Shown here piece by piece: positions 11,423-27,569 of a DNA stretch of 64,000 nucleotides (within the stretch, counting starts at the first letter, position 1; every line of letters starts with the position of its first letter). Under the pieces are notes generated by a model that saw only the letters and a list, made by a program, of their open reading frames with translations, had not been told where the DNA came from and did no database searches. Source of the stretch: Pseudomonas amygdali (GTDB taxonomy: Bacteria > Pseudomonadota > Gammaproteobacteria > Pseudomonadales > Pseudomonadaceae); assembly GCF_002699855.1 (NCBI RefSeq), contig NZ_LKBW01000288.1, positions 1 through 64,000 on the forward strand. Direction: 5' to 3'. Position numbers and translations under genes: made by a program.

Positions 11423-12781
11423 TTATGCGCCGACCACTGTCGGACTTTTGCCCGGAACGAGCGTGGCTGCGCTGGCTGGCGAGATACCGGCTTCGAACTC
11501 TGAGCGGAAATACTTGATCGCACTGCCCAAGGGTTCAACGGCGCCCGGTGCATGGGCACAGAAGGTCTTGCCAGGGCCGAGGAAATTGACCAGACCCAGC
11601 AGGGTTTCGATATCACCCGGCTGACCCTGACCGTTCTCGATGGCGCGAAGCATTTTCACGCTCCATGGCAAACCGTCGCGGCATGGCGTGCAGAAGCCGC
11701 AGGACTCCTGAGCGAAAAACTCTTCCATGTTGCGCAGCAGCGAGACCATGTTGACCGAATCGTCGACCGCCATCGCCAGACCCGTACCCATCCGGGTGCC
11801 GACCTTGGCGATACCGCCTGCATACATCTGGGCGTCCAGATGCTCAGGCAGCAGGAACCCCGTACCGGCGCCTCCGGGTTGCCAGCACTTGAGCTTGAAC
11901 CCATCGCGCATGCCGCCGGCGTAGTCTTCGAACAGTTCGCGAGCCTGTACGCCAAATGGCAGCTCCCACAAACCCGGGTTTTTAACCTTGCCGGAGAAGC
12001 CCATCAGTTTGGTGCCGTGGTCCTCACTGCCTTCGCGGGCCAGCGACTTGTACCAGTCGTTGCCGTTGTTGACGATGGCGGGCACGTTGCACAGGGTTTC
12101 GACGTTGTTTACGCAGGTCGGCTTGCCCCAGACGCCTACAGCAGCAGGGAAGGGCGGCTTGGAACGCGGGTTGGCGCGGCGGCCTTCCAGCGAGTTGATC
12201 AGCGCGGTTTCTTCACCACAGATGTAACGGCCGGCTCCGGTGTGTACGAACAGTTCAAAGTCGAAGCCGGTGCCGAGGATGTTCTTGCCCAGCAGGCCGG
12301 CAGCCTTCGCTTCGGCCACGGCGCGGTTCAAGTGCTTGGCGGCCGTTACGTATTCACCACGCAGGAAGATGTAGCCACGATAGGCTTTCAACGCACGGGC
12401 ACTGATCAGCATGCCCTCGACCAGCAGATGGGGCAGTTGCTCCATCAGCATGCGGTCTTTCCAGGTGTTGGGTTCCATCTCATCCGCATTGCACAGCAGA
12501 TAGCGGATGTTCATGGATTCGTCTTTGGGCATCAGGCCCCATTTGACGCCGGTAGGGAAGCCCGCACCGCCGCGGCCTTTGAGGCCCGAGTCCTTGACCG
12601 ACTGGACGATATCGTCAGGCGACTGTTGCGTCAGCGCCTTGCGCGCTGCTGCATAACCGTCTTTGGCCTGGTACTCGTCGAGCCAGACCGGTTCGCCGTC
12701 GTCGCGCAGACGCCAGGTCAGCGGATGGGTTTCTGCCGTGCGCGCAATGCGGTTGGCAGGGCCGAAGGAAGTGATGGTCAT
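11423..12781 (-). CDS. nuoF: NADH-quinone oxidoreductase subunit F (NuoF), NADH/FMN subunit
   Basis: This 452-residue subunit oxidises NADH with FMN and holds cluster N3. The nucleotide/FMN site is seen as [17 protein letters not shown] (around residue 70). The N3 ligands are in [11 protein letters not shown] near residue 355. It overlaps nuoE by 4 bases at its start, so NuoE and NuoF, which form a module, are translationally coupled. The C-terminal tail is within the usual range. Confidence 0.97.
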   Translation of the reverse strand: MTITSFGPANRIARTAETHPLTWRLRDDGEPVWLDEYQAKDGYAAARKALTQQSPDDIVQSVKDSGLKGRGGAGFPTGVKWGLMPKDESMNIRYLLCNADEMEPNTWKDRMLMEQLPHLLVEGMLISARALKAYRGYIFLRGEYVTAAKHLNRAVAEAKAAGLLGKNILGTGFDFELFVHTGAGRYICGEETALINSLEGRRANPRSKPPFPAAVGVWGKPTCVNNVETLCNVPAIVNNGNDWYKSLAREGSEDHGTKLMGFSGKVKNPGLWELPFGVQARELFEDYAGGMRDGFKLKCWQPGGAGTGFLLPEHLDAQMYAGGIAKVGTRMGTGLAMAVDDSVNMVSLLRNMEEFFAQESCGFCTPCRDGLPWSVKMLRAIENGQGQPGDIETLLGLVNFLGPGKTFCAHAPGAVEPLGSAIKYFRSEFEAGISPASAATLVPGKSPTVVGA

Positions 12782-13275
12782 AGGTAACCCTCCAGCATCT
12801 TGGCAACGCCAGCAGGCTGTACATCGCCGAAAGTGTCGTCGTCGACCATCACGGCCGGCGCCTTGTCACAGTTGCCGAGGCAGCAGACCGGCAGCAAGGT
12901 GAAGCGACCGTCAGCGGTGGTCTGACCCAGGCCGATGCCCAGTGAGCTCTTGATCTCGTCGACCACGTTTTCGTGGCCGCCGATGAAGCAGACCATGCTG
13001 TTGCAGACGCGAATGATGTGACGTCCGACCGGCTGGCGGAAGATCTGGCTGTAAAAGGTTGCAACACCTTCGACGTCGCTGGCGGGGATGCCGAGCAAAT
13101 CGCCGATTGCGTAGATGGCACCATCGGGCACCCATCCACGCTCTTTCTGAACGATCTTCAGGGCCTCGATGGACGCCGCACGTGGGTCTTCGTAGTGATG
13201 CATCTCGTGCTCGATGGCCGAGCGCTCGGTTTCGCTCAGGGCGAAACGGTCAGTCTGAATTAGCGGGCTATTCAT
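12778..13275 (-). CDS. nuoE: NADH-quinone oxidoreductase subunit E (NuoE)
   Basis: This 165-residue thioredoxin-fold subunit carries the off-path 2Fe-2S cluster N1a. The four ligands are visible as the Cys pair in [10 protein letters not shown] (around residues 92-97) and the pair in [10 protein letters not shown] (around residues 131-136). Of the CNSMVC pair, only one cysteine is normally used as a ligand. It lies 2 bases after nuoCD and overlaps nuoF by 4 bases. Length is normal. Confidence 0.96.
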   Translation of the reverse strand: MNSPLIQTDRFALSETERSAIEHEMHHYEDPRAASIEALKIVQKERGWVPDGAIYAIGDLLGIPASDVEGVATFYSQIFRQPVGRHIIRVCNSMVCFIGGHENVVDEIKSSLGIGLGQTTADGRFTLLPVCCLGNCDKAPAVMVDDDTFGDVQPAGVAKMLEGYL

Positions 13276-13277
13276 GC

Positions 13278-15068
<1,791 letters not shown>

Positions 15069-15133
15069 TCACTTCGGTCAACGTACAGAATCAACCCCGG
15101 TTCCTGTCTTTTTTATAAGAAGAACGGGCTGGA

Positions 15134-15808
15134 TCAGACTTCGTCGGGGCTGCGCAGGTTGGTCACCTGAATACGCTGTTCGCGGCGCTGTTCCTTTTGC
15201 GACGGCATCTCGGCGCGGTATACTCCTTGATCGCCAACGACCCAGGAAAGAGGGCGACGCTCCTTGCCGATGGATTCCTGCAGCAGCATCAAGCCTTGCA
15301 GAAATGCTTCGGGGCGGGGCGGGCAGCCGGGCACGTAGACATCCACGGGAAGGAATTTGTCCACCCCCTGGACCACTGAGTAGATGTCGTACATGCCACC
15401 GGAGTTGGCACATGAACCCATGGAGATGACCCACTTGGGTTCGAGCATTTGCTCGTAGAGACGCTGGATGATCGGTGCCATCTTGATGAAGCAGGTACCG
15501 GCAATGACCATGAAATCCGCCTGCCGTGGCGACGCCCGGATGACTTCCGCACCGAAACGCGCGATATCGTGAGGGGCCGTGAAGGCGGTGGTCATTTCCA
15601 CATAGCAGCACGACAGGCCGAAATTGTAGGGCCACAGGGAGTTTTTACGTCCCCAGTTGACCGCACCATTCAGCACGTCTTCCAGCTTGCCCATGTAGAT
15701 GTTTTTGTGGACTTGATCTTCTAACGGATCGGAAACGGTTTCCCGTTTGCCGATGGGGTACTGCTCGTTAGGAGCGTCCGGGTCGATCCTGGTGAGATTA
15801 TATTGCAT
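15134..15808 (-). CDS. nuoB: NADH-quinone oxidoreductase subunit B (NuoB)
   Basis: This 224-residue subunit carries cluster N2, the last iron-sulfur centre before quinone. The ligands are the adjacent Cys67-Cys68 (GLSCCYVEM) and the cysteines in [10 protein letters not shown] and [10 protein letters not shown]. The ATG at 15808 is chosen over an in-frame TTG two codons upstream because a TGAGG ribosome-binding site stands 8 bases before it. It is 10 bases after nuoA. Confidence 0.97.
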   Translation of the reverse strand: MQYNLTRIDPDAPNEQYPIGKRETVSDPLEDQVHKNIYMGKLEDVLNGAVNWGRKNSLWPYNFGLSCCYVEMTTAFTAPHDIARFGAEVIRASPRQADFMVIAGTCFIKMAPIIQRLYEQMLEPKWVISMGSCANSGGMYDIYSVVQGVDKFLPVDVYVPGCPPRPEAFLQGLMLLQESIGKERRPLSWVVGDQGVYRAEMPSQKEQRREQRIQVTNLRSPDEV

Positions 15809-15818
15809 CGCCAAAGCC

Positions 15819-16232
15819 TCATTGTTTCAGCTTCGCTTGCCGATTACGGCGACCTTCAGGAGCCCAGTCAAGAGCGCCAACCCGCCATAGGTAGACAAGA
15901 CCTGCCAACAGAATTGCTATGAAAACGAGAGCTTCGACGAATCCGGTCCAGCCGCTTTCGCGAACGGACACAGACCAGGCAAAGAGAAAGAGGGCTTCGA
16001 TGTCAAAGATCACGAAGAGCATCGCGACCAGATAGAATTTTGCGGAGAGCCGCAGACGCGCACTGCCGGTAGGCAGCATGCCGGATTCGAAAGGTTCGTT
16101 CTTGCTGCGGCCCCAGGCCTTGCTTCCGAGCAGGCTGGACAGGCCGAGCATGAAGGCGCAGAGGCCGACAACACCCAAAAGGAAAATGGCGAAGCCCCAG
16201 TTGTGGGCAATCAGACCTGTCGATTCGGGCAT
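15819..16232 (-). CDS. nuoA: NADH-quinone oxidoreductase subunit A (NuoA), first gene of the operon
   Basis: This 137-residue three-helix membrane subunit contains the conserved loop [20 protein letters not shown], which borders the quinone cavity, followed by [19 protein letters not shown]. The ATG at 16232 has AAGGA about 9 bases upstream. It is the promoter-proximal gene of a 13-gene unit running to nuoN. The C-terminus is basic and probably cytoplasmic. Confidence 0.96.
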
Positions 16233-16640
16233 GCTGTCAGTCCTTGTTAGAGAGCAAAGGTCTCTGTGCTTGATAAAGAGTCGAGGCAGTGACGAAATGT
16301 CGCAGTGCGGTCAACGGATTGATTTTATGTGCAAACAGTTGGCAAGTAAATTTTCTACATGAAATTTATTTACGAAATTAATCGCCCGCCTTTCTTTATC
16401 AGGGCTGTAAGGCATGCCAGCCGGGCGTCAGCAAGGTTTTGGCTAATTATGTTTCTCGGTGACGAAAAGGAACGAAAGGCAATTTGAATGATAATTAATA
16501 TCATTTAAATGGGCCTGCATAGTTCGCAAAAGGATAGTCGGAGCATAGTTATGCAGGGCACCGCTTATAAAGTGCGGTTTTTGTAGCATCTGTTCGTGAG
16601 CTGCACATTGTCCGAAATCAATACAGGCGCTATCTGACAC
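16233..16640. other. Intergenic region between aceA and nuoA, no gene seen
   Basis: About 400 bases hold the candidate nuo promoter and two AT-rich stretches (about 16320-16400 and 16485-16515). A 78-codon open frame on the minus strand here overlaps the aceA terminator and resembles no family, so it is not called. A small RNA cannot be excluded. Confidence 0.5.
16322..16350 (-). promoter_or_regulatory. Candidate sigma-70 promoter of the nuo operon
   Basis: On the minus strand TTTACT (16345-16350) and TAAAAT (16322-16327) are separated by 17 bases, about 90 bases upstream of the nuoA start. It is the best -35/-10 pair I see in this AT-rich stretch. No transcript data support it. Confidence 0.4.
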
Positions 16641-16676
16641 AAAACACAGACCGCCCTTACGGACGGTCTGTGTTTT
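16641..16676 (-). terminator. Intrinsic terminator after aceA
   Basis: A 13-base stem AAAACACAGACCG / CGGTCTGTGTTTT with a 10-base loop lies 20 bases downstream of the aceA stop. On the minus strand it ends in TTTT. It is symmetrical, but only aceA reads into it. Confidence 0.9.
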
Positions 16677-16695
16677 CAACGCGTTGCGCGGTGTC

Positions 16696-18021
16696 TCAGT
16701 GGAATTGCTCTTCTTCCGTCGAGCCGGTCAGTGCGGTTACCGACGATACGCCGCCCTGAATCACGGTGGTCATGTCATCGAAATACCCCGTGCCCACTTC
16801 CTGCTGGTGGGCCACGAAGGTATAGCCCTTGGCAGCATCGGCGAATTCCTGTTCCTGTAGCTTCACGTAGGCAGTCATGTCGTTGCGGGCGTAGTCGTGC
16901 GCCAGGTTGAACATGCTGTGCCACATGTTGTGAATGCCCGCCAGGGTTATGAACTGGTGCTTGTAGCCCATGGCCGAAAGTTCGCGCTGAAACTTGGCGA
17001 CGGTTGCGTCGTCGAGGTTTTTCTTCCAGTTGAAGGACGGCGAGCAGTTGTAGGAAAGCAATTGGTCTGGATACTCCTTCTTGATTGCTTCGGCGAAGCG
17101 GCGTGCCTCGTCCAGATCCGGCTTGGCGGTTTCACACCAGATCAGGTCGGCATAAGGCGCGTAGGCGAGGCCGCGGGAGATTGCCTGATCCAGACCGGCA
17201 CGTACTTTGTAGAAGCCCTCATGAGTCCGTTCGCCGGTCACGAACGGCTTGTCATAGGGGTCGCAATCGGAAGTCAGCAGGTCGGCAGCGTTGGCGTCGG
17301 TGCGGGCCAGAATGATCGTCGGCACACCGGCCAAGTCGGCGGCCAGGCGCGCAGCAACCAGTTTTTGAACCGCTTCCTGAGTCGGGACAAGCACTTTGCC
17401 GCCCATGTGGCCGCATTTCTTCACCGATGCCAACTGATCTTCAAAATGCACACCGGCGGCCCCCGCCTCGATCATGCTTTTCATCAGCTCGTATGCATTG
17501 AGCACGCCGCCGAATCCGGCCTCTGCGTCGGCTACTATTGGCGCGAAATAATCGATATAACCTTCGTCACCCGGAGCCTTGCCAGCTTTCCACTGGATTT
17601 GATCGGCGCGGCGGAACGAATTATTGATGCGCTTGACCACGGTTGGCACCGAGTCGACCGGGTACAGCGACTGATCCGGGTACATCGATTCGGCAGAGTT
17701 GTTGTCGGCAGCAACCTGCCAGCCGGATAGGTAGATGGCCTGAATACCGGCCTTGACCTGCTGCACGGCCTGACCGCCGGTCAGAGCGCCCATGCAGTTG
17801 ACGAAGTCCTTGTCTGGCCGGAAAGACGGCCTGGCGCCTTGGGTCACCAGGTTCCACAGTTTGTCAGCGCCCAGCCGTGCAAAGGTGTGTTCGGGTTGAA
17901 CCGAGCCACGCAAGCGGACCACATCGGCTGCGGAGTAAGTACGGGTCACGTTTTTCCAGCGCGGATTTTCGGCCCAGTCTTTTTCGAGAGTGGCTATTTG
18001 TTGTTCGCGTGTCAGTGCCAT
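16696..18021 (-). CDS. aceA: Isocitrate lyase
   Basis: This 441-residue enzyme cleaves isocitrate to succinate and glyoxylate, the first step of the glyoxylate bypass used on acetate or fatty acids. The catalytic motif KKCGHMGGK is at residues 201-209 with the general-base Cys203. The length matches the shorter E. coli-type enzyme rather than the 531-residue form of P. aeruginosa. The start is the ATG at 18021 ([12 protein letters not shown]); an upstream in-frame extension has no family resemblance. The 277 bases upstream presumably hold its promoter, but I found no convincing -35/-10 pair. The competing isocitrate dehydrogenase gene lies 7 kb away in this window. Confidence 0.96.
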   Translation of the reverse strand: MALTREQQIATLEKDWAENPRWKNVTRTYSAADVVRLRGSVQPEHTFARLGADKLWNLVTQGARPSFRPDKDFVNCMGALTGGQAVQQVKAGIQAIYLSGWQVAADNNSAESMYPDQSLYPVDSVPTVVKRINNSFRRADQIQWKAGKAPGDEGYIDYFAPIVADAEAGFGGVLNAYELMKSMIEAGAAGVHFEDQLASVKKCGHMGGKVLVPTQEAVQKLVAARLAADLAGVPTIILARTDANAADLLTSDCDPYDKPFVTGERTHEGFYKVRAGLDQAISRGLAYAPYADLIWCETAKPDLDEARRFAEAIKKEYPDQLLSYNCSPSFNWKKNLDDATVAKFQRELSAMGYKHQFITLAGIHNMWHSMFNLAHDYARNDMTAYVKLQEQEFADAAKGYTFVAHQQEVGTGYFDDMTTVIQGGVSSVTALTGSTEEEQFH

Positions 18022-18298
18022 TTTGTAAACCCCGAGAAGTAGGTCTTGATTAGAAGTCCTGCTCCGCCAAAACGCCTCGTTCATCGAAGGCACTGTAGAT
18101 GGCTGCTCGCTGCTCGGAGAGCGACAGTCAAAGGCTATTTGCGCAGCCTCCGATCAGCGGGAGCGAGGCAATCATGCCTCGGGGTATCGGGGTCCTCAAA
18201 CAATTTGTAGTGCTTTTTTGATCTAACTACATAATTGCGTAATCAGACTGGTGAGTCACTAAAAGGCCCGTAGGTGCTGGGTTTCGCGCCAGCGCAGG

Positions 18299-19042
18299 CT
18301 ACTCGAGGGTTTCGACCTTTACGCGCAAAATCATGTCGTCGCGACCCTGGGTTGAATAGCGTTGTGCAAGGCCACGCTGATCGGCAACCGATTGATCGCT
18401 ATTGCTCGCCAGCGTGATCCATTCTCCGAGCCGGCCGCTGACCTGGCTATCGGTACTTTGCACTTTTATGGCATCAGCGCGCTCCTGACTCATGCGGTCA
18501 TGGTTAGTGCTGATGCTCAGGTGAACGGTATCGCCGGTCACACTGGCAGTGACGTAAAAGCCCTGGGTTACATTGCGATATTCAGTATTGCTTTGGGAGT
18601 AGCCATAGGAATCCGTGGACGAGGAGGTCAGCGGAACGCTCTGGCCGATCTGGATAAGTGCTGGCGTACCTTCGCTGGTCTGCACTTGCTGAACGCCGCC
18701 CTCACGGCTGGCGGTGCCGTATTCTATGACGCGTGAGCCACTGCTGTTGCGCGTTGCGTTATCGCTGGTGTCGACGCTAATCAACAGGCGTTTCGGTGCG
18801 GTGTCGAGTTGTGTGATAAGGGTGCGAAGTTCTTCAATCTTGCGCGACTCTGCATTGACAATCAGTTGATTGCCATAAGCGCTGACGGAGCCTTCGGTAC
18901 CTAGAAAGGATTTAGCTACGGGTAGCAGATCGGCACTGGTGCGGTAATTGAGCGGAACGACTTCGGTCGCTGAAAGGGCCTGAGTGCTGAATGCGATCAG
19001 CACTGAGGTGATTACCACGTTAAGCAGGTTACGGACTGGCAT
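18299..19042 (-). CDS. Exported protein with a secretin N1-like domain, function unknown
   Basis: The protein has 247 residues. The start is the ATG at 19042, 7 bases after GGAG; an ATG two codons earlier is only one base from that site. Residues 1-25 (MPVRNLLNVVITSVLIAFST and on to ALSA) form a signal peptide. Residues about 28-85 resemble the N1 repeat of secretins (LNYRTSADLLPVAKSFLG, then AYGNQLIVNA and a helix ending QLD). The rest is a Ser/Thr-rich beta domain without the secretin pore. It is therefore a secretin-related periplasmic protein and not a secretin. It is a single gene between aceA and the acetyltransferase. Confidence 0.75.
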   Translation of the reverse strand: MPVRNLLNVVITSVLIAFSTQALSATEVVPLNYRTSADLLPVAKSFLGTEGSVSAYGNQLIVNAESRKIEELRTLITQLDTAPKRLLISVDTSDNATRNSSGSRVIEYGTASREGGVQQVQTSEGTPALIQIGQSVPLTSSSTDSYGYSQSNTEYRNVTQGFYVTASVTGDTVHLSISTNHDRMSQERADAIKVQSTDSQVSGRLGEWITLASNSDQSVADQRGLAQRYSTQGRDDMILRVKVETLE

Positions 19043-19219
19043 GATCATTCTCCGCGATAAGCGCGTAAAGCATGAGTTTGCCAGTGTATCGGCTATAGCC
19101 GGGCAAGCTGAATGGGCCGCCACAAAAACGCCCTGGCATTTTTCGTCTCGACCTGAAAAGTGTCTAGCGAAAAAGAGCAGGGCGATCATCATGTAGTGCC
19201 TTGAAAAACGCCTACATAA

Positions 19220-19651
19220 TCAGGTTTCAGGTGTTTCGCGGCGCATTTCGACGTGCGGTAAACCGGCTTCGAGAAACTCGTCACTGACCACGGCAAACCC
19301 GAAGCGCTGGTAAAACTCGACGGCCTGCACTTGAGCGCTGAGCTTCAGCGGCTCCAGTCCACGTTGTTCGGCCTCGTGGATCACCGCACCGAGCAACGCT
19401 TCACCGACTTTCATGCCGCGCCAGTCCTTGAGAACCGACAGCCGACCGATTTCACCGTCGGGCAGCAGGCGAGCGGTGCCTACTGCGTATTCCCCTTCAT
19501 AGGCGAGAAAATGCACGGCAGTCGCATCTTCAGCGTCCCACTCCAGCTCCGGTGGCACCGATTGCTCGGCGATGAATACCGAATCGCGTATGCGCCGGAT
19601 GTCGGCGTTGTTTTTCTGCCATTGTGCGACAGCTACGGTGACTTTATTCAT
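19220..19651 (-). CDS. GNAT family N-acetyltransferase
   Basis: The protein has 143 residues. The acetyl-CoA binding stretch is seen as IGRLSVLKDWRGMKVGEALL (motif A with R/Q-x-x-G-x-G/A variant), followed by a C-terminal FYQRFGFAVVSDEFLEAGLP typical of the ElaA/YjcF-like branch. The substrate is unknown. The ATG at 19651 is preferred to a TTG two codons upstream. It overlaps the end of the upstream oxygenase gene by 8 bases, so the two are probably co-transcribed. Confidence 0.88.
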   Translation of the reverse strand: MNKVTVAVAQWQKNNADIRRIRDSVFIAEQSVPPELEWDAEDATAVHFLAYEGEYAVGTARLLPDGEIGRLSVLKDWRGMKVGEALLGAVIHEAEQRGLEPLKLSAQVQAVEFYQRFGFAVVSDEFLEAGLPHVEMRRETPET

Positions 19652-20810
19652 CGGCAAATCCCAGACTTCCTTGTTTTACGAGTTCGCAAAGCAGATTGCG
19701 TCCATCGTCATCGGCCAACCATTGGCCGAGGTTTTCACTGTGCAATGCGTCGGCGGCACAGATCAGTTTAAGCAATTCGCGCAGACTGCCCGGCAACAGG
19801 CGGCTCTGACCACTGGCAAACAGTAGCAGATCGTCGTCGACTTCAGACCAGGCCAGTCTTGCACTCGGGTTGCGAATCAGCACCGCGCCCTGCTCGAGGC
19901 TATCGAGCAAGTCGTCTTCCTCCAGTTCCGGGCCGGTCACCAGTTCAGGGTAGCGCGGTTCGGTCATGAACTGGCCGAACCAGGTCAGCAGCAGGCGCTC
20001 GTCACTCATGTGTTCGGTCAGCAGCGCTTTGAGTCGGTCCAGCGCATCGTGCTGGATCTGATGCGGATCGCTGACCGGTTGCGCGTCAGCGTCGGTATAG
20101 CGCTCTTCATCCGGGATGAACTGGCTGAGGAAATCGGTGAAATGAGTCAGGACCTCGGCAGCGCTTGGCGCGCGGAAACCGACCGAGTAGGTCAGGCAGT
20201 CGTCGACGGCAACGCCGCAGTGAGCCAGACGTGGCGGCAGGTAAAGCATGTCGCCCGGTTCCAGCGTCCACTCTTCGGTTTTTTCGAATTCGGCAAGGAT
20301 GCGCAGGTCGGCATGCTGCAGCAGCGGGCTTTCTGCATCGCACATTTGGCCGATCTGCCAGTGACGCTTGCCGTGGCCCTGAAGCAGGAACACGTCATAG
20401 TTATCGAAATGCGGGCCGACGCTGCCACCTGGTGCGGCGTAGCTGATCATTACATCGTCAATGCGCCAGCTTGGCAGGAAGCGGAAGTTTTCCAGCAGTT
20501 CGCTGACTTCTGGAACGAACTGATCCACCGCCTGCACCAGCAGGGTCCAGTCGCGTTCGGGTAGCTTGCTGAATTCATCCTCCGCAAAGGGACCGCGACG
20601 CAGCTCCCAGGGACGCTCACCGTGTTCGAGGACCAGGCGGGATTCGACTTCTTCCTCTAGAGCAAGGCCAGCCAGCTCGTCCGCATCGATCGGGCTTTGA
20701 AAGTCCGGCAGAGCCTGGCGGATGAGCAGTGGTTTTTTCTGCCAGTAGTCACGCAGAAAAACGCGTGCACTGATGCCGCCCAGAAGTTGCAGAGGAATAT
20801 CAGGATTCAT
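19644..20810 (-). CDS. JmjC/cupin-4 ribosomal protein oxygenase (YcfD/RoxA-like)
   Basis: This 388-residue Fe(II)/2-oxoglutarate oxygenase resembles E. coli YcfD, which hydroxylates an arginine of ribosomal protein L16. The iron ligands are the HxD in GPHFDNYDVF (around residue 125) and a distal His in LPPRLAHCGVAV. The alignment to YcfD is good through the JmjC core (SWRIDDVMISYAAPGGSVGP; YSVGFRAPS). A dimerisation and winged-helix-like C-terminus follows. The start is the ATG at 20810; the longer frame reads into the purB terminator. Assigning L16 as substrate is by family only. Confidence 0.88.
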   Translation of the reverse strand: MNPDIPLQLLGGISARVFLRDYWQKKPLLIRQALPDFQSPIDADELAGLALEEEVESRLVLEHGERPWELRRGPFAEDEFSKLPERDWTLLVQAVDQFVPEVSELLENFRFLPSWRIDDVMISYAAPGGSVGPHFDNYDVFLLQGHGKRHWQIGQMCDAESPLLQHADLRILAEFEKTEEWTLEPGDMLYLPPRLAHCGVAVDDCLTYSVGFRAPSAAEVLTHFTDFLSQFIPDEERYTDADAQPVSDPHQIQHDALDRLKALLTEHMSDERLLLTWFGQFMTEPRYPELVTGPELEEDDLLDSLEQGAVLIRNPSARLAWSEVDDDLLLFASGQSRLLPGSLRELLKLICAADALHSENLGQWLADDDGRNLLCELVKQGSLGFADE

Positions 20811-20828
20811 GTGTAAGCCCTTGAAATG

Positions 20829-20851
20829 AAAACGCCCGGCACAGCCGGGCG
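20829..20851 (-). terminator. Intrinsic terminator after purB
   Basis: On the minus strand CGCCCGGC-TGT-GCCGGGCG is followed by TTTTC. It lies 20 bases after the purB stop, ahead of the oxygenase gene. Confidence 0.85.
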
Positions 20852-20870
20852 TGTGCAATTTTTTTGCGTG

Positions 20871-22295
<1,425 letters not shown>

Positions 22296-22372
22296 TCACT
22301 CGGACCGGAGCCCGCTGACCAGCGTAGACAGCGCCGTGCCTGTGGTGGTGAAGGTCATTGGTGCGTGGCGGA

Positions 22373-22993
22373 TCAGCCGTGCAGCAATGGGTAGAGTTCT
22401 TTCAATAGCTTGCGACGGCTGAACACCAGTTGCCAGCGATTACCGCCAACTTGTCGCCACAGGCGTGCGGAGCGAATGCCTGCCAGCAGGATGGCGCGAA
22501 TCTTCGACGCGTTGTTCGGTTGCTACAGGTTGCGCATGTCGCCCTGGACCTGAATGCGTTGGCGCAGGGTGCTCAGGGTGTCTTCATAAAGGGCGCCGGT
22601 CGCAGCGATCACGTTTTCGTGAGCGATACCGAAATGTTCGACCTGAGACTGAATCACCGGGATGCGCCTGCCGATGATTTCGAGCAAGTCGTCGCGCTTG
22701 GCCAGCTGTCGCTCCAGGCCGAGCATCGATAGGGCGTAACGCAGCGGTTCGCGCTGCAGTGTTGCAGGGTCGCGTTCCAGAGCGCTGGCCATGGCGCGAT
22801 AGCCTTCGTGCAGGTTGAGGTCATCGCCGCCGTAGACGTCCAGCGTATCCTTCGGGTCAACCACCAGCAGGCTGCCGAGCATGCAGCTCAGCGCGGCTTC
22901 GCTGACCTGTCCGGTCTTGGCGATCCGGTCGACCAGTACGGCGGCCTGAAATACGCCACCCAGAGCGATCAGTTGTTCCTGAATCGGGGTCAT
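22373..22993 (-). pseudogene. hflD: hflD interrupted by an in-frame amber codon
   Basis: HflD is a peripheral membrane protein encoded between mnmA and purB in many gammaproteobacteria. In E. coli it influences phage lambda lysogeny by binding CII. Here the frame begins at 22993 ([13 protein letters not shown]), sharing one base with the mnmA stop. It runs 156 codons to GDMRNL and then meets TAG at 22523-22525. Directly after that codon the same frame continues for about 50 conserved codons ([18 protein letters not shown], later [14 protein letters not shown]) to a TGA at 22373. In relatives the interrupted position is a glutamine (CAG), so a single C-to-T change explains the stop. About a quarter of the protein, including a conserved basic segment, would be lost. 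A sequencing error or a partly functional truncated protein remains possible. Confidence 0.85.
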
Positions 22994-24123
22994 CAACGCT
23001 TGTCCTTGCTGGTCCAGGGTTCGGCAATTTCGATCACACCGCCGCCCAGACATATTTCGCCATCGTAGAACACCACGGACTGTCCGGGTGTGACGGCCCG
23101 CTGCGGATCATCGAATGTGGCTCGGTAGCCGTCGGCGGTCTTTTCCAGTGTGCATGGCTGGTCGCCCTGACGATAACGGACTTTGGCCGTGAGTTTGCGC
23201 GGGCTGCTCAGATCAATCGGGTTGACCCAGTAGATTTCCGAAGACACCAGTGCGCGGGAAAACAGCCACGGGTGGTCGTTGCCCTGGCCAACGATCAGTT
23301 CGTTGTTGTCCAGATCCTTGACCAGCACGTACCACGGATCATCGCTGGCGTCCTTGAGGCCGCCAATCCCAAGGCCCTGGCGCTGGCCGATGGTGTGATA
23401 CACCAGGCCGCTGTGACGACCGATGACTTCACCTTCGGTGGTTTTAATCTCTCCAGGCTGGGCGGGCAGGTACTGACGCAGGAAGTCGGTGAAGCGGCGT
23501 TCGCCAATGAAGCAGATTCCGGTGGAGTCCTTCTTTTTGGCCGTCGCCAGGCCGTGTTTCTCAGCAATGGCACGTACTTCCGGTTTTTCCAGCTCGCCCA
23601 CCGGAAACAGCGTCCGGGCGATCTGTTCGCCACCGACGGCATGCAGGAAGTAGCTTTGATCCTTGTTCGGGTCCAGGCCCTTAAGCAGCTCGGTGCGGCC
23701 ATCGGTATCGCGACGGCGCACGTAGTGGCCAGTGGCAATCAGGTCGGCACCCAGCATCAGCGCATATTCAAGAAACGCCTTGAACTTGATTTCCCGGTTG
23801 CAGAGGATGTCCGGGTTGGGGGTGCGCCCGGCCTTGTACTCTTCAAGGAAATGTTCGAAGACATTGTCCCAGTACTCGGCGGCAAAGTTGGCCGTGTGCA
23901 GCTTGATGCCGATCTTGTCACACACGGCCTGGGCATCTGCCAGGTCTTCGCGGGCGGTGCAATATTCCGTTCCGTCGTCTTCTTCCCAGTTCTTCATGAA
24001 CAAGCCTTCCACCTGATAACCCTGCTCCATGAGCAGTACGGCGGAAACGGAAGAGTCCACGCCGCCGGACATGCCGACTATGACGCGCTTCATTTCTGAG
24101 TTCGAGGGGGCTGGATCACGCAT
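22993..24123 (-). CDS. mnmA: tRNA-specific 2-thiouridylase
   Basis: This 376-residue enzyme makes the 2-thiouridine at position 34 of tRNA Lys, Glu and Gln. It uses ATP and sulfur delivered by the Tus relay, which is also encoded in this window. The PP-loop is GMSGGVDSS (about 17-25). The catalytic cysteines are in [12 protein letters not shown] (about 108) and [12 protein letters not shown] (about 206). The ATG at 24123 gives a short N-terminal extension ([14 protein letters not shown]) that I recall as usual in P. syringae; translation could also begin at the internal Met11. The stop overlaps hflD by 1 base. Confidence 0.96.
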   Translation of the reverse strand: MRDPAPSNSEMKRVIVGMSGGVDSSVSAVLLMEQGYQVEGLFMKNWEEDDGTEYCTAREDLADAQAVCDKIGIKLHTANFAAEYWDNVFEHFLEEYKAGRTPNPDILCNREIKFKAFLEYALMLGADLIATGHYVRRRDTDGRTELLKGLDPNKDQSYFLHAVGGEQIARTLFPVGELEKPEVRAIAEKHGLATAKKKDSTGICFIGERRFTDFLRQYLPAQPGEIKTTEGEVIGRHSGLVYHTIGQRQGLGIGGLKDASDDPWYVLVKDLDNNELIVGQGNDHPWLFSRALVSSEIYWVNPIDLSSPRKLTAKVRYRQGDQPCTLEKTADGYRATFDDPQRAVTPGQSVVFYDGEICLGGGVIEIAEPWTSKDKR

Positions 24124-24183
24124 GAGGATTCAACGGCTGACCTGTAAAAGGACGCGATTCTATCAGGCTGAGGGCGTCGAGTC

Positions 24184-24630
24184 TCACGCCTTGTCGCGCA
24201 GCAGGTCGAGACTGAAATGTTCGGCATTGAGGTAATCATCCAGGCAGCGCAGTACCAGCTCGCTGCGCCAGCGTTCCTGTTGGGCCAGCAGTTCGTCGCG
24301 AGTCAGCCAGACGGCGCCAACGATGCCTTCGTCCAGCTGATATTCAGGGTTATGGCGTATGGCCTTGGCGGCGAAACATATCCGCTGGTAGGTCACGCCG
24401 TTGCTCGGCGCGGTGTACAGGTAAATGCCCACCACGCTGGTCAGTTCGACATCCCAGCCGGTTTCTTCAAGAGTCTCCCGCACTGCCGCACGTTGCAGGC
24501 TCTCGTTCGGGTCGAGGTGCCCGGCGGGTTGGTTGAGTACGGCGCGTCCGCCTTTCATTTCTTCGACGAACAGGAAGCGTCCCTGATCTTCGACGATGGT
24601 GGCGACGGTAACGTGGGCTTGCCAGGTCAT
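24184..24630 (-). CDS. Nudix hydrolase (NudJ-like)
   Basis: The protein has 148 residues. The Nudix box is GHLDPNESLQRAAVRETLEE followed by TGWDVE, matching GX5EX7REUXEEXGU. Gene order (Nudix, mnmA, hflD, purB) matches E. coli nudJ, whose product is a phosphatase for thiamine pyrophosphate-type and nucleoside phosphates. The substrate here is inferred only from this synteny. It lies about 60 bases before mnmA and is probably in the same transcript. Confidence 0.9.
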   Translation of the reverse strand: MTWQAHVTVATIVEDQGRFLFVEEMKGGRAVLNQPAGHLDPNESLQRAAVRETLEETGWDVELTSVVGIYLYTAPSNGVTYQRICFAAKAIRHNPEYQLDEGIVGAVWLTRDELLAQQERWRSELVLRCLDDYLNAEHFSLDLLRDKA

Positions 24631-24700
24631 GGATTGATCCTCTGCTGCCAGATAAGAATGTTCAGTATGTGGGCTGCCGGTCTGTCTTTGGCTTTAATGC

Positions 24701-24730
24701 AAAAGCCCCGACACGCGGGCCGGGGCTTTT
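24701..24730. terminator. Intrinsic terminator between icd and the Nudix gene
   Basis: The stem AAAAGCCCCG / CGGGGCTTTT lies 43 bases after the icd stop on the minus strand. Its symmetrical A- and T-runs mean it works in either direction, but only icd reads into it. Confidence 0.9.
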
Positions 24731-24772
24731 GGCTGGGCGACGCAGTAATGCGTCGCACCGGTCTCATGCCGC

Positions 24773-27569
<2,797 letters not shown>

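Noticed and set aside
16443..16679. 78-codon minus-strand frame between aceA and nuoA
   Set aside because: It overlaps the aceA terminator, lacks a good ribosome-binding site and has no recognisable homologue.
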